From assembly GCF_033441515.1 (NCBI RefSeq), contig NZ_JAWQJT010000001.1, positions 2,914,001-2,978,000 on the forward strand: a DNA stretch of 64,000 bases. The letters are read 5' to 3'. Source of the DNA: Amycolatopsis solani (lineage in GTDB: Bacteria; Actinomycetota; Actinomycetes; Mycobacteriales; Pseudonocardiaceae). The notes under the pieces are model-generated. The model did no database searches and was not told the DNA's origin. It was given only the letters and a program-made list of their open reading frames with translations. The position numbers were made by a program, and so were the translations under genes. How positions within the stretch are numbered: the stretch's first letter is position 1; the number at the start of each line of letters is the position of its first letter. Below, in pieces: positions 47,078-55,448 of the stretch.

Positions 47078-48037
47078 ATGCGCACGATCGGCGTTCTGCT
47101 GCTGCCGGGCACCCGGGTGTTCGACCTCGCGGTGATCGGCGAGGTCTGGGGCCAGGACCGGACCGACAGCGGGATCGGCCCGTTCACCCTCCGGTTGTGC
47201 AGCCCGGGCCGGGTCCGGACGGCCGTCTCGCCGTTCGGTGACGTCGCGGCGACGCACGGCCTCGCCGGGCTCGACGGCTGCGACCTCGTGCTGGCGCCGG
47301 GCCGCGACGACCCGCTCGCGCCGGTGCCGCCCGCCGCCGTCACGGCGGTGCGCCGGGCCCACCGGGACGGGCGCACGGTCGCGGGCCTGTGCTCCGGCGC
47401 GTTCACGCTGGCCGCCGCCGGGCTGCTCGACGGCCGCCCGGCGACCACGCACTGGCGCGACCTCGACGCCCTCGCCCGCGTCGCGCCGCGGGCCGACCTC
47501 CAGCGTGACGTGCTCTACACCGACGACGGCGGCGTCCTGACCTCCGCCGGTGTCGTCGGCGGCCTCGACCTCTGCCTGTACCTGGTCCGGCGCGACCACG
47601 GCGCGGACGTCGCCGCCACGCTCGCCCGCCGCCTGGTGATGCCGCCGGTGCGGGAAGGCGGGCAGCGGCAGTACGTCGACAGCCCGGTGCCGTCCGCCGC
47701 CCAGCCGGGCTTGTCGTCCACAATGGACTGGGCGCTGGCGCGCCTGGGTTCCGGGATCGGCGTCGAAGACCTCGTGGGACACGCGCGGATGAGCGAGCGG
47801 ACGTTCCACCGCGAGTTCGCGGCGGCCACCGGCGTCACGCCGGGGCGCTGGCTGCGCGTGCAGCGCGTCCGGCTCGCGCAGCGGCTGCTGGAGACGACGC
47901 AGTTGCCGGTCGAGCGCGTCGCGGAACGGTCCGGCCTGGGGACGGCGGCGAACCTGCGCCGCCGGATGCATGCCGAAGTCGGCGTCGGCCCCGACAGCTA
48001 TCGGCGCACGTTCCGGCGGGTTACCGTCGGGGCATGA
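47078..48037 (+). CDS. GlxA-type regulator (DJ-1/PfpI domain plus AraC HTH)
   Basis: The 319-residue protein has an N-terminal GATase1/DJ-1-like sensor (residues 1-175, with C105 in VAGLCSGAFTLA at the nucleophile elbow) and a C-terminal AraC DNA-binding domain (MSERTFHREFAAATGVTPGRWLRVQRVRLAQRLL). ATG 47078 follows TACTTT (47066-47071) by 6 nt, consistent with a leaderless transcript. It is divergent from the isochorismatase-like gene and overlaps the next gene in ATGA, so either could be its target. The ligand is unknown. Confidence 0.9.
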   Translation: MRTIGVLLLPGTRVFDLAVIGEVWGQDRTDSGIGPFTLRLCSPGRVRTAVSPFGDVAATHGLAGLDGCDLVLAPGRDDPLAPVPPAAVTAVRRAHRDGRTVAGLCSGAFTLAAAGLLDGRPATTHWRDLDALARVAPRADLQRDVLYTDDGGVLTSAGVVGGLDLCLYLVRRDHGADVAATLARRLVMPPVREGGQRQYVDSPVPSAAQPGLSSTMDWALARLGSGIGVEDLVGHARMSERTFHREFAAATGVTPGRWLRVQRVRLAQRLLETTQLPVERVAERSGLGTAANLRRRMHAEVGVGPDSYRRTFRRVTVGA

Positions 48038-48807
48038 CCGAGTACGAGCACATCCTGGTCAAGCGCGACGACGACACCGTCACGATCACGATGAACCGCG
48101 CCGCGCGGCGCAACTCGCTGTCCGCGGACCACCTGGCGGAGCTGCTCGCGGCGTTCCACGAGGCCGGGACGTCCGACGCGACCGGCATCGTGCTGGCCGG
48201 CGCCGGCCCGGTGTTCTCCGCCGGCCACGACTTCGGCGACGTCGCCGCGCGCGACCTGATGGGCGTCCGCGAGCTGCTGACGCTGTGCACGGACCTGATG
48301 AAGACGATGCAGTCCGTGCCGCAGGTGGTCATCGCCCGGGTGCACGGCCTGGCCACGGCGGCCGGCTGCCAGCTCGTGGCGTCGTGCGACCTCGCGATCG
48401 CCGCCGAATCGGCGGGCTTCGCGCTCCCCGGCGGCAAAGGCGGCTGGTTCTGCCACACGCCGGCGGTGCCGGTGGCCCGCGCGATCGGCCGCAAACGGCT
48501 GATGGAGCTGGCGCTGACCGGCGACGTCGTCGACGCGCCCACCGCGTTGGAGTGGGGCCTGGTCAACCGGGTCGTCCCGGACGAGCAGCTCGACGACGCC
48601 GTCGCCGAGCTGCTGGACCGCGCGACGCGGGGCAGCCGGGCGAGCAAGGCGATGGGCAAGGTGACCCTCTACGCCCAGCTCGACCGGCCCGAGGCCGACG
48701 CGTACGCGATCGCGCTGGAGGTCATGGCCGCGGCGTCGCAGCTACCCGGCGCCCGTGAAGGCATGGCCGCGTTCCTGGAGAAGCGCAAGCCCGCGTGGCC
48801 CGACTGA
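48034..48807 (+). CDS. Enoyl-CoA hydratase/isomerase family protein
   Basis: The 257-residue crotonase-fold protein has the oxyanion-hole segments [10 protein letters not shown] and [21 protein letters not shown]. The usual hydratase glutamates are not clearly present near residues 115-145, where the protein reads [28 protein letters not shown]. It may therefore be an isomerase, hydrolase or other crotonase rather than a standard hydratase. ATG 48034 overlaps the regulator stop (ATGA), so it is probably coexpressed with the GlxA-type regulator. Confidence 0.85.
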   Translation: MTEYEHILVKRDDDTVTITMNRAARRNSLSADHLAELLAAFHEAGTSDATGIVLAGAGPVFSAGHDFGDVAARDLMGVRELLTLCTDLMKTMQSVPQVVIARVHGLATAAGCQLVASCDLAIAAESAGFALPGGKGGWFCHTPAVPVARAIGRKRLMELALTGDVVDAPTALEWGLVNRVVPDEQLDDAVAELLDRATRGSRASKAMGKVTLYAQLDRPEADAYAIALEVMAAASQLPGAREGMAAFLEKRKPAWPD

Positions 48808-48818
48808 GCCCGATCTGC

Positions 48819-49364
48819 TCAAGGCCGGAGCCGCTCGTACAGCATGAGCTGGGCCCACGCGGCGACCGACTGCGCGTCGGTGATTTCCCCGGCGAGGATC
48901 ATCTTCTCGACGTCCCCGCGCGGGAACCACGCGCTGCGCATGTCCTGCTCTTCGAGCTCGCGCTCGGGCTCGCCCTCGGTGATGTCCGTGGCGAGGAACA
49001 CCCAGCCGCGCTGGCTGCTCATGCCAGGGGCGACGTCGAGCTGGCCGAGCGCGACCATCGACCCGGCCCGCAGCCCGGTCTCCTCCCGCAGCTCGCGCGC
49101 GGCGAGCTCGGCGGGCGGCACGTCGGCCCGGTCGGGCGCGGTGCCCTGCGGGAACTCCCAGCGGCGCGCGCCGACCGGGTAGCGGAACTGTTCGACCAGC
49201 CGGAACCGGTCGCCGTCCTGGGCGATGACGAGCGCGTACGCGGGTTTGTCGATCACGCCGAAGATTCCCGGCGAGCCGTCCGGGCGGCGGATTTCGTCCT
49301 CGCGCACGGTCATCCAGTTGTTCCGGTACACCTCGCGGGACGCGACACGCTGAATGGGGTCCAC
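48819..49364 (-). CDS. NUDIX hydrolase (ADP-ribose pyrophosphatase-like)
   Basis: The 181-residue protein has a Nudix box in its centre. Upstream is [18 protein letters not shown], and then [14 protein letters not shown] supplies the REx2EE core. The [15 protein letters not shown] lead-in is typical of the ADP-ribose/GDP-mannose pyrophosphatase group (NudF-like), so it probably cleaves a nucleoside diphosphate linked to a sugar or ribose. The start is GTG 49364, and upstream in-frame residues are antisense to nucS. It lies divergent from nucS with a 36-bp gap, so their promoters must overlap. Confidence 0.85.
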   Translation of the reverse strand: MDPIQRVASREVYRNNWMTVREDEIRRPDGSPGIFGVIDKPAYALVIAQDGDRFRLVEQFRYPVGARRWEFPQGTAPDRADVPPAELAARELREETGLRAGSMVALGQLDVAPGMSSQRGWVFLATDITEGEPERELEEQDMRSAWFPRGDVEKMILAGEITDAQSVAAWAQLMLYERLRP

Positions 49365-49400
49365 CCGCCCAGTATCCCGGACCTGTCCTACCCTCCTCGG

Positions 49401-50060
49401 GTGCGTCTCGTGATCGCGCGGTGCCAGGTCGACTACGCCGGCCGGCTCACCGCCCACCTGCCGATGGCCACCCGCCTGCTGCTCGTGAAGTCCGACGGCT
49501 CGGTGTCGGTCCACTCCGACGACCGCGCGTACAAGCCGTTGAACTGGATGAGCCCGCCCTGCTGGCTGATCGAGGACGGCAAGCTCTGGATCGTCGAGAA
49601 CAAGCAGGGCGAGAAGCTGGTGATCTCGATCGAAGAGGTCTTCCACGACCACACCCAGGCCCTCGGCGCGGAACCGGGCTTGCAGAAGGACGGCGTCGAG
49701 GCGCACCTGCAGGAACTCCTGGCCGAGCACATCAAGACCCTCGGCGACGGCTACACCCTGGTCCGCCGCGAATTCCCGACGGCGATCGGCCCGGTCGACA
49801 TCATGGCCCGCGACGCCGACGGCGGATCGGTCGCGGTGGAGATCAAGCGCCGCGGCGAAATCGACGGCGTCGAGCAGCTGACGCGGTACCTGGAGCTGCT
49901 CAACCGCGACCCCCTGCTGGCCCCGGTGCAGGGCGTGTTCGCGGCCCAGATCATCAAGCCGCAGGCCCGGACGCTCGCGGAAGACCGCGGAATCCGCTGC
50001 CTGACCCTGGACTACGACGCCCTGCGCGGCATCGAGTCCGACGAGTTCAGGTTGTTCTGA
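49401..50060 (+). CDS. nucS: Mismatch-specific endonuclease NucS (EndoMS)
   Basis: NucS cuts both strands at mismatches and replaces MutS/MutL in most actinobacteria. The 219-residue protein starts [16 protein letters not shown], with an N-terminal DNA-binding/dimer domain. The C-terminal PD-(D/E)XK-type nuclease has GPVDIMARD and [22 protein letters not shown]. The C-terminus is LF (ESDEFRLF), and C-terminal tails in this family can bind the sliding clamp. GTG 49401 lies 6 nt after TACCCT (49389-49394), leaderless style. Confidence 0.95.
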   Translation: MRLVIARCQVDYAGRLTAHLPMATRLLLVKSDGSVSVHSDDRAYKPLNWMSPPCWLIEDGKLWIVENKQGEKLVISIEEVFHDHTQALGAEPGLQKDGVEAHLQELLAEHIKTLGDGYTLVRREFPTAIGPVDIMARDADGGSVAVEIKRRGEIDGVEQLTRYLELLNRDPLLAPVQGVFAAQIIKPQARTLAEDRGIRCLTLDYDALRGIESDEFRLF

Positions 50061-50061
50061 G

Positions 50062-50265
50062 GTGCTTCCCGGGCGGTACGTCCACTACAAGGGCGGGGAG
50101 TACGAGGTGCTGGGCGTGGCCCGGCACAGCGAGACCGAAGAGGAACTCGTGGTGTACCGCGCGCTGTACGGCGAGCAGGGCCTGTGGGTGCGCCCGAAGG
50201 TGATGTTCGCCGAGACGGTGGTCGTGGACGGCACCGAGGTGCCGCGGTTCCGGCGCGTGGACTGA
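50062..50265 (+). CDS. DUF1653 domain protein
   Basis: The 67-residue protein consists of a single DUF1653 domain, an SH3-like small beta fold: LPGRYVHYKGGEYEVLGVARHSETEEELVVYRALYG, ending VPRFRRVD. The function is unknown. The start is GTG 50062, one base after the nucS stop, so it is almost certainly cotranscribed. This is a short gene that annotation could miss. Confidence 0.85.
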   Translation: MLPGRYVHYKGGEYEVLGVARHSETEEELVVYRALYGEQGLWVRPKVMFAETVVVDGTEVPRFRRVD

Positions 50266-50268
50266 GAC

Positions 50269-50943
50269 TCACAGCAACTCGACGGCGGCTCCGGCTTTCT
50301 CGAGTTCGTCGCGAGCCGCTTCGGCTTGGCGCTCCGGCACCTGCTCCAGCAGGATCGACGGCGCGCCGGTGACCAGCTCCTTGGCGTCGAGCAAGCCGAT
50401 CCCGCGCACGAGCCGCCGCACCGCCCGCACGACCTCGACCTGACTCGCCCCGGCATCGAGCAGCGCGACGTCGAACCGTTCCCGGCCGTCCGCCGGACGG
50501 GCGGCGGGCCGGCCGTCGAGCTGGTTCAGTGCCTCGGCGAACTCCTGGGCTTCCGCGGCTCCGTTCGGGTGCTTGCGGAGGCTGACGGCCCGTTCGATGG
50601 TCGTCCCGGGTCCTTCGACGACGAGGTGAGCTTCGCTTTCATAGCCCTTTTTCTTGACGGCCAGCGCCAGGAGTCCGAGCAGCAGCACCCTCGGCACGGT
50701 GACCCGGTGGTACTCGGCGCTCCGGATCTCGACCCGCGCGGACAGGCCCGCCGCCGAGTGGTGCAAGGCCCGATCGCCGGTGCCCTCGACGACGGCGGTT
50801 TCGGTCAGCCGCAGGCCCGCGAAAGCCGCGATGACCCCTTCGTCGAGATCCGCGCCCGCCAGCGTCGCGGACCGCATCACCTTCACCCCGACAGCTCCGG
50901 CGAAGATCGCGAAGAGGATTACGACGACGGCCCACGGTGACAT
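50269..50943 (-). CDS. Membrane-anchored protein with L7/L12 C-terminal-like domain
   Basis: The 224-residue protein has one N-terminal helix (about residues 2-20), a middle alpha+beta region, and a second hydrophobic stretch (PRVLLLGLLALAVKKKGY, about 89-106). The C-terminal 70 residues strongly resemble the L7/L12 CTD: FDVALLDAGASQVEVVRAVRRLVRGIGLLDAKELVTGAPSILLE, then an AARDELEKAGAAVELL end. That domain normally recruits translation GTPases on the ribosome. Here it is tethered to a membrane protein. Its role is unknown. It converges with the DUF1653 gene. ATG 50943. Confidence 0.8.
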   Translation of the reverse strand: MSPWAVVVILFAIFAGAVGVKVMRSATLAGADLDEGVIAAFAGLRLTETAVVEGTGDRALHHSAAGLSARVEIRSAEYHRVTVPRVLLLGLLALAVKKKGYESEAHLVVEGPGTTIERAVSLRKHPNGAAEAQEFAEALNQLDGRPAARPADGRERFDVALLDAGASQVEVVRAVRRLVRGIGLLDAKELVTGAPSILLEQVPERQAEAARDELEKAGAAVELL

Positions 50944-51357
50944 GCGGCCTCCCTTCGGCTGGCTACGGCAACCGGAGTCGTCGCGGCGCCGATCGCCGTT
51001 ACGGCCGGGCGCGGTAATCGTTCTCCCCGCCGATACCGGATCGATGCCGAATTCCGGTATCTGATTCCGACTCGTTTCCTCCGCAAGGAAATCATTGACG
51101 TGATCGACCGCGGCGCTGTGACCAGGTCTTTTTTCGGCCGGATTCCTGCGCTGTTCGGGTGAGTCCGGGATCTTTTCCCGGGTATGAGTGGCACACTCGA
51201 TTCGAGGGGTTCCGCCGGTGCGTCCGGCGTGGCCGGAGGGTGGCGCGCTCGGCCGTCTTTCTTTGTCGTGCCTACGTTTCAGTCCGCCTTCGAGCTCGTG
51301 TGCGCGTGCCTGTCCGGCCGGTGCGCGCGCGTTTTCGCCTGCACGGAGGAGGAAGTC
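50944..51357. other. Intergenic region upstream of the papain-like gene
   Basis: This 414-bp stretch lies between divergent genes. It must contain promoters for both. No clear -35/-10 pair or dyad stands out. An open frame runs through it in the papain-like gene's frame from about 51184, but the encoded residues are low-quality and precede a strong ribosome site at about 51345-51352. Confidence 0.5.
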
Positions 51358-52134
51358 ATGCGTTATCGCCCACTCGGTTCCGATCCGGCCGACCCGCGGC
51401 TGGGCCGGTTCATTCCGGACGACTGGCGGCACGTGGAAAGGTATCCGCTGTCCGCGCTGGCCGACGACGACCGGCCCACGCAGGCGCCCGTCGTGATCGG
51501 GGTCAACTGGTACTCCGCGTTCGACGAGCCGGAGCAGGACGAGACCTCCGGCGAGTTCTTCATCGCGAAGGCCGGCGTCAAGAAGCTCGGGCGGGTCCGC
51601 GGCGGGCACTGCGTGTGCCTCGAGCCGGGTGGTACGCCGGACACCGATGCCTGGTACGCGTTCTACGACCAGGGCCGCGAAGGCGCCTGCGTCGGCTTCG
51701 GCTGGTCGCGGTGCATGTCGATCTTCAACGGCAGCGAGTACGCCGCCCGCTGGCTGTGGGACTCGGCCAAGAAGCGCGACGAGTGGCCCGAAACCAACCC
51801 CGGCGACGAAAACGGCACCTCCGTCCGCGCCGCGGCCGAGGTGCTCGCGGAAAGCGGGCACGTCCTGTGGGACGACTCCTACGCCGGCGACGACTGGCAG
51901 AAGCGCGAGCAGTACGCGCCGGAAGCCAAGCAGGGCATCAAGGCGTTCCGCTGGGCCAAGTCGGTCGACGACGTGCACGCCGTGCTCGGCAACGCGCGGG
52001 CCGACGAGCTCGGCGCCGTGCCGATCCTCAACTCCTGGGGCCCGGGCTTCCCGCACCGGACCTACCTGCCCGACGCCGTGCTCGCGCGGCTGATCGAGGA
52101 AGAAGGTGAGATCGCCGTCCCGACCGACCGGTGA
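51358..52134 (+). CDS. Papain-like (C1-type) cysteine protease, cytosolic
   Basis: The 258-residue protein has no signal peptide. It shows the papain oxyanion/nucleophile pair Q105-x5-C111 in YDQGREGACVGFGWS and the asparagine motif NSWG (225-228). Two histidines could complete the triad: H207 (VHAVLG, 18 residues before N225, the normal C1 order) or H84 (RGGHCVC), which would imply a rearranged order. Similar proteins occur in actinobacteria and their phages, and the substrate is unknown. ATG 51358 follows GGAGGAAG. A very long hairpin follows 23 bp after the stop. Confidence 0.7.
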   Translation: MRYRPLGSDPADPRLGRFIPDDWRHVERYPLSALADDDRPTQAPVVIGVNWYSAFDEPEQDETSGEFFIAKAGVKKLGRVRGGHCVCLEPGGTPDTDAWYAFYDQGREGACVGFGWSRCMSIFNGSEYAARWLWDSAKKRDEWPETNPGDENGTSVRAAAEVLAESGHVLWDDSYAGDDWQKREQYAPEAKQGIKAFRWAKSVDDVHAVLGNARADELGAVPILNSWGPGFPHRTYLPDAVLARLIEEEGEIAVPTDR

Positions 52135-52156
52135 TCGGCTGCCGCTCCCGCGGCGC

Positions 52157-52215
52157 GTGGAACGAGGGCGCGTTTCCCCTGGTGGCGACCAGGGGGGACG
52201 CGCCCTCGTTCCACT
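52157..52215. terminator. 27-bp-stem hairpin
   Basis: The arms 52157-52183 and 52189-52215 pair over 27 bp with only two G.T pairs. The outer 17 bp (GTGGAACGAGGGCGCGT and its complement) are perfect, the inner CCCCTGGT/ACCAGGGG pair, and about 5 nt form the loop. It lies 23 bp after the protease stop and 119 bp before the symporter start. It is an effective terminator or a mobile hairpin element. Confidence 0.8.
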
Positions 52216-52333
52216 CTGGACAGGTCAGCGTGCCGAACCTGAATCCATGCAGTACTGTCCGGATCCGGCAGGGTAGTGGTGATTCCTGTGGGTTGTTGTC
52301 CGGTTGGAAAAAATACTGCGGGAGGTGGGTCGG

Positions 52334-54031
52334 GTGCTCGTCCTAGCCGATGCGAACCTGCGACTCGACGCGAGCGCGATCGACTACATCGAGCTGGCGT
52401 TCTACTTCGTGCTGGTGCTCGGCATCGGGTACTTGGCGCGGCGTCAGGTGTCCAGCAGCCTCGACTTCTTCCTGTCCGGCCGGTCGTTGCCCGCCTGGGT
52501 CACCGGCCTGGCCTTCATTTCGGCGAACCTCGGCGCGGTCGAGGTCATGGGCATGTCGGCCAACGGCGCCCAGTACGGCCTGCCGACCGTCCACTACTTC
52601 TGGATCGGCGCCATCCCGGCGATGCTGTTCCTCGGCATCGTGATGATGCCGTTCTACTACGGCTCCAAGGTCCGCAGCGTCCCCGAGTTCATGCGCCGGC
52701 GCTTCGGCAAGCCGGCCCACCTGGTCAACGGCGTCAGCTTCGCCGCCGCTCAGATCCTGATCGCGGGCGCGAACCTGTTCCTGCTGGCCAGTGTCGTGAA
52801 CCTGCTGCTCGGCTGGCCGCTGTGGGTGTCGATCATCATCGCCGCCGCGATCGTGCTCTCCTACACCGCGCTCGGCGGCCTCTCTGCGGCCATCTACAAC
52901 GAGGTCCTGCAGTTCTTCGTGATCGTCATCGCGCTGGTGCCGCTGACGATCATCGGCCTGGTCAAGGTCGGCGGCTGGCAGGGCCTGGTCGACAAGGTCA
53001 CGAACAGCCCGGGCGGCGACGCGCAGCTGCACTCCTGGCCCGGTGACAACCTGACCGGCTTCGGCAACAGCATCCTTTCGGTGCTGGGCATCGTGTTCGG
53101 TCTCGGCTTCGTCCTCTCCTTCGGCTACTGGACGACGAACTTCGTCGAGGTCCAGCGCGCGATGGCATCGAAGAGCATGTCCGCCGCGCGGCGCACGCCC
53201 ATCATCGGCGCCTTCCCGAAGATGCTGGTGCCGTTCATCGTCATCATCCCCGGCATGATCGCCGCGGTCAGCGTGTCCGAGTACGTCAAGGACAAGCAGG
53301 TGCTGCTCGACGGCGGCAAGGCCGAGAGCGGCGTCACGTTCAACAACGCCCTCCTGCTGCTGATGCGCGACCTGCTCCCGAACGGCATGCTCGGCATCGC
53401 GATCGCCGGTCTGCTGGCCTCGTTCATGGCGGGCATGGCGGCGAACCTGAGCTCGTTCAACACCGTCTTCACGTACGACATCTGGCAGACGTACGTGAAG
53501 AAGGACAAGCCGGACCACTACTACCTGAACCTGGGCCGCGTGGTGACCTCGGGCGGCACGATCCTCGCGATCGGCACCGCGTTCATCGCGTCGAACTCCG
53601 GCAACATCCTGAACTACCTGCAGGACCTGTTCTCGTTCTTCAACGCGCCGCTGTTCGCGACGTTCATCCTCGGCATGTTCTGGAAGCGGATGACGCCGCA
53701 CGCCGGCTGGATCGGCCTCGTGCTCGGTACCGCGTCGGCGATCACCGTGTGGGGCCTCTCGCAGGCCGGGGTGCTGGGCCTGACCGGCCAGGGCATCAGC
53801 TTCGTCGCCGCCGGGACCGCGTTCGTCGTCGACATCGTCGCGAGCGTCGTGGTGTCGCTGGCCACCAAGCCGAAGCCGGACGAGGAGCTCGTCGGGCTGG
53901 TCTACTCGCTCACCCCGCGCGAGTCGCTCAAGCACGACGACACCGGCGAGAACGCGGGCTGGTACCGCAAGCCGGGCCTGCTCGCGGGCATCGTGCTCAT
54001 CCTGACCATCGCCCTCAACGTCATCTTCTAA
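52334..54031 (+). CDS. Sodium:solute symporter (SSS family)
   Basis: The 565-residue protein has about fourteen membrane helices. Family segments include LDFFLSGRSLPAWVTGLAFISANLGAVEVMGMSANG near the N-terminus and a LGGLSAAIYNEVLQFF loop, close to the SGLT/sugar branch. The substrate is probably a sugar, polyol or organic acid coupled to sodium, not assignable further. GTG 52334 is chosen because GGGAGG at 52320-52325 lies 8 nt upstream. The frame is open to a TTG at 52304. A two-helix small protein follows and is likely its partner. Confidence 0.88.
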   Translation: MLVLADANLRLDASAIDYIELAFYFVLVLGIGYLARRQVSSSLDFFLSGRSLPAWVTGLAFISANLGAVEVMGMSANGAQYGLPTVHYFWIGAIPAMLFLGIVMMPFYYGSKVRSVPEFMRRRFGKPAHLVNGVSFAAAQILIAGANLFLLASVVNLLLGWPLWVSIIIAAAIVLSYTALGGLSAAIYNEVLQFFVIVIALVPLTIIGLVKVGGWQGLVDKVTNSPGGDAQLHSWPGDNLTGFGNSILSVLGIVFGLGFVLSFGYWTTNFVEVQRAMASKSMSAARRTPIIGAFPKMLVPFIVIIPGMIAAVSVSEYVKDKQVLLDGGKAESGVTFNNALLLLMRDLLPNGMLGIAIAGLLASFMAGMAANLSSFNTVFTYDIWQTYVKKDKPDHYYLNLGRVVTSGGTILAIGTAFIASNSGNILNYLQDLFSFFNAPLFATFILGMFWKRMTPHAGWIGLVLGTASAITVWGLSQAGVLGLTGQGISFVAAGTAFVVDIVASVVVSLATKPKPDEELVGLVYSLTPRESLKHDDTGENAGWYRKPGLLAGIVLILTIALNVIF

Positions 54032-54041
54032 GGAGGCACGC

Positions 54042-54326
54042 ATGGCTACCGAGTCCGGCGCACGGCCGCACAAGGCGGGCGCCTTCGACATCCGGCTGAT
54101 CATCGCCCTGCTGATCGGCGTGTACGGCGTGATCTTGACGGTGATGGGCATCGGCTTCACCTCCGACGCGGACCTCGAGAAGGCCGCCGGCGTCAACATC
54201 AACCTGTGGGCCGGCATCGGCATGCTGGTCGTCGCCGCGCTCTTCATCATCTGGGCGAAGGTGCGGCCGCTGCTCGTCCCGGCGGAGACCGAGACGGACG
54301 GCACCGCGCCCGCCGCGGGCGAATAG
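54042..54326 (+). CDS. Small two-helix membrane protein, symporter partner
   Basis: The 94-residue protein has two membrane helices (about residues 18-40 and 53-73), a conserved-looking DIRLIIALLIGVYGVILTVMGI, and a hydrophilic C-terminal tail. ATG 54042 follows AAGGAGG by 6 nt and lies 10 bp after the symporter stop. Several SSS transporters are encoded with a small helical partner. By position this is one, but it could also be independent. Confidence 0.75.
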   Translation: MATESGARPHKAGAFDIRLIIALLIGVYGVILTVMGIGFTSDADLEKAAGVNINLWAGIGMLVVAALFIIWAKVRPLLVPAETETDGTAPAAGE

Positions 54327-54373
54327 CCGGGTTGTCCGGACAGCGGAGCGAGGGTGCGGCTACCGTGCATCGC

Positions 54374-55381
54374 GTGTTCCTTGACGCTCGGCGCCGCCGT
54401 CTCCCGAAGCTGTTCCTGCTGGTCATCGCCCTCGCACTGCCGCTGACCGCCTGCGGGCAGGACCTCGGCCGGTCCAACTTCGGCCGGACGACGGTGCCCG
54501 CGGCGGCCGGCGGCACCGGCCAGCAGACCGACGGCCCGATCACCGACGCCGCCGTGGCGGCGAACGCGCTGCGCGTCATCAAGCCGTGCCAGTTCCTGAC
54601 CAAGGACGCCCTCGGCGCGCTCGGCCTCGGCACGGTCGAGGAAGACCCGTCGCCGTCGTCGATCGCCTTCGACACCTGCAGCAACAAGGTGAAGGACCCC
54701 GGCGGCAAGGAGATCCGGTTCGAGGTCAAGGTCGGGAGCACCCTGCTGCCCCGGGCCGACAAGACGACCGGCCAGGTCGGTGGGCTGCCGCTGCGCGTGG
54801 ACAAGTCCGACGACACCGACTGCCTGGCCGCCGCGATGACGGCGCTGAACCCGGACCTGGCGCTCGCCGTGACGGTCGCCTACCCCGGCGAGCCCTGCCG
54901 TCCCGCGCAGACGCTGCTGGAGGCGGCCGTCCAGAAGGTGCACAACTCGCCGGAGAAGTACTCGACGCCGGCGGGCACCCTGCTGACCGCCGACCCGTGC
55001 GCGATGGCCGACACCGCGACGGTGACCGCCGCCGTGCCGTCGGCGAAGTCCGCGCCCTCGGGCCTGCACTCCTGCGAGTGGAAGAGCAACGGGTCGGATC
55101 CGACGATCACCGTCAAGTTCCTGCCGGGCCTGCCCCCGATCGTCGGCGGCGGGTACTCCAAGGTGGACATCGGGGGCGGGGTCACCGCTTACCAGAAGCA
55201 GCCGACCACGAGCAGTTCGCGGTGCGTGGTGGAGTGGCAGCACCGGCCGTGGCAGGGCGACGACGTCGAACTGGCCCAAGTGGACTACAGCAGCTACGCC
55301 GCCGAAGCGAGCAGCGACGACCCGTGCGGCAAAGCCGTGACCGTCGCCAAAAACGTCGTCGGGAAGCTCCCCAAACCCTGA
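54374..55381 (+). CDS. DUF3558-like lipoprotein with two domains
   Basis: The 335-residue protein has a basic N-terminus, a hydrophobic core and the lipobox LPLTAC (lipidated C27). It then has two DUF3558-like halves. Each opens with a PC motif (IKPCQFLTKDALGALG; TADPCAMADTATVTAAV) and later an S/D-x-C (FDTCSNKV; LHSCEWKS), so each half may hold its own disulfide. The function is unknown. GTG 54374 is preferred because TACCGT (54361-54366) is then 7 nt upstream. GTG 54365 is the longer alternative. Confidence 0.78.
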   Translation: MFLDARRRRLPKLFLLVIALALPLTACGQDLGRSNFGRTTVPAAAGGTGQQTDGPITDAAVAANALRVIKPCQFLTKDALGALGLGTVEEDPSPSSIAFDTCSNKVKDPGGKEIRFEVKVGSTLLPRADKTTGQVGGLPLRVDKSDDTDCLAAAMTALNPDLALAVTVAYPGEPCRPAQTLLEAAVQKVHNSPEKYSTPAGTLLTADPCAMADTATVTAAVPSAKSAPSGLHSCEWKSNGSDPTITVKFLPGLPPIVGGGYSKVDIGGGVTAYQKQPTTSSSRCVVEWQHRPWQGDDVELAQVDYSSYAAEASSDDPCGKAVTVAKNVVGKLPKP

Positions 55382-55448
55382 CCTGGCGGTCGGCCGCGCG
55401 GCGAGGTAGGAAGGGGACACCCCACCCGCCGATGTGCCGGAGGTTGCC

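Noticed and set aside
51358..52134. A circularly permuted papain fold based on H84 before C111
   Set aside because: H207 gives the ordinary order Q-C-H-N with plausible spacing, so permutation is not needed. It is kept only as an alternative.
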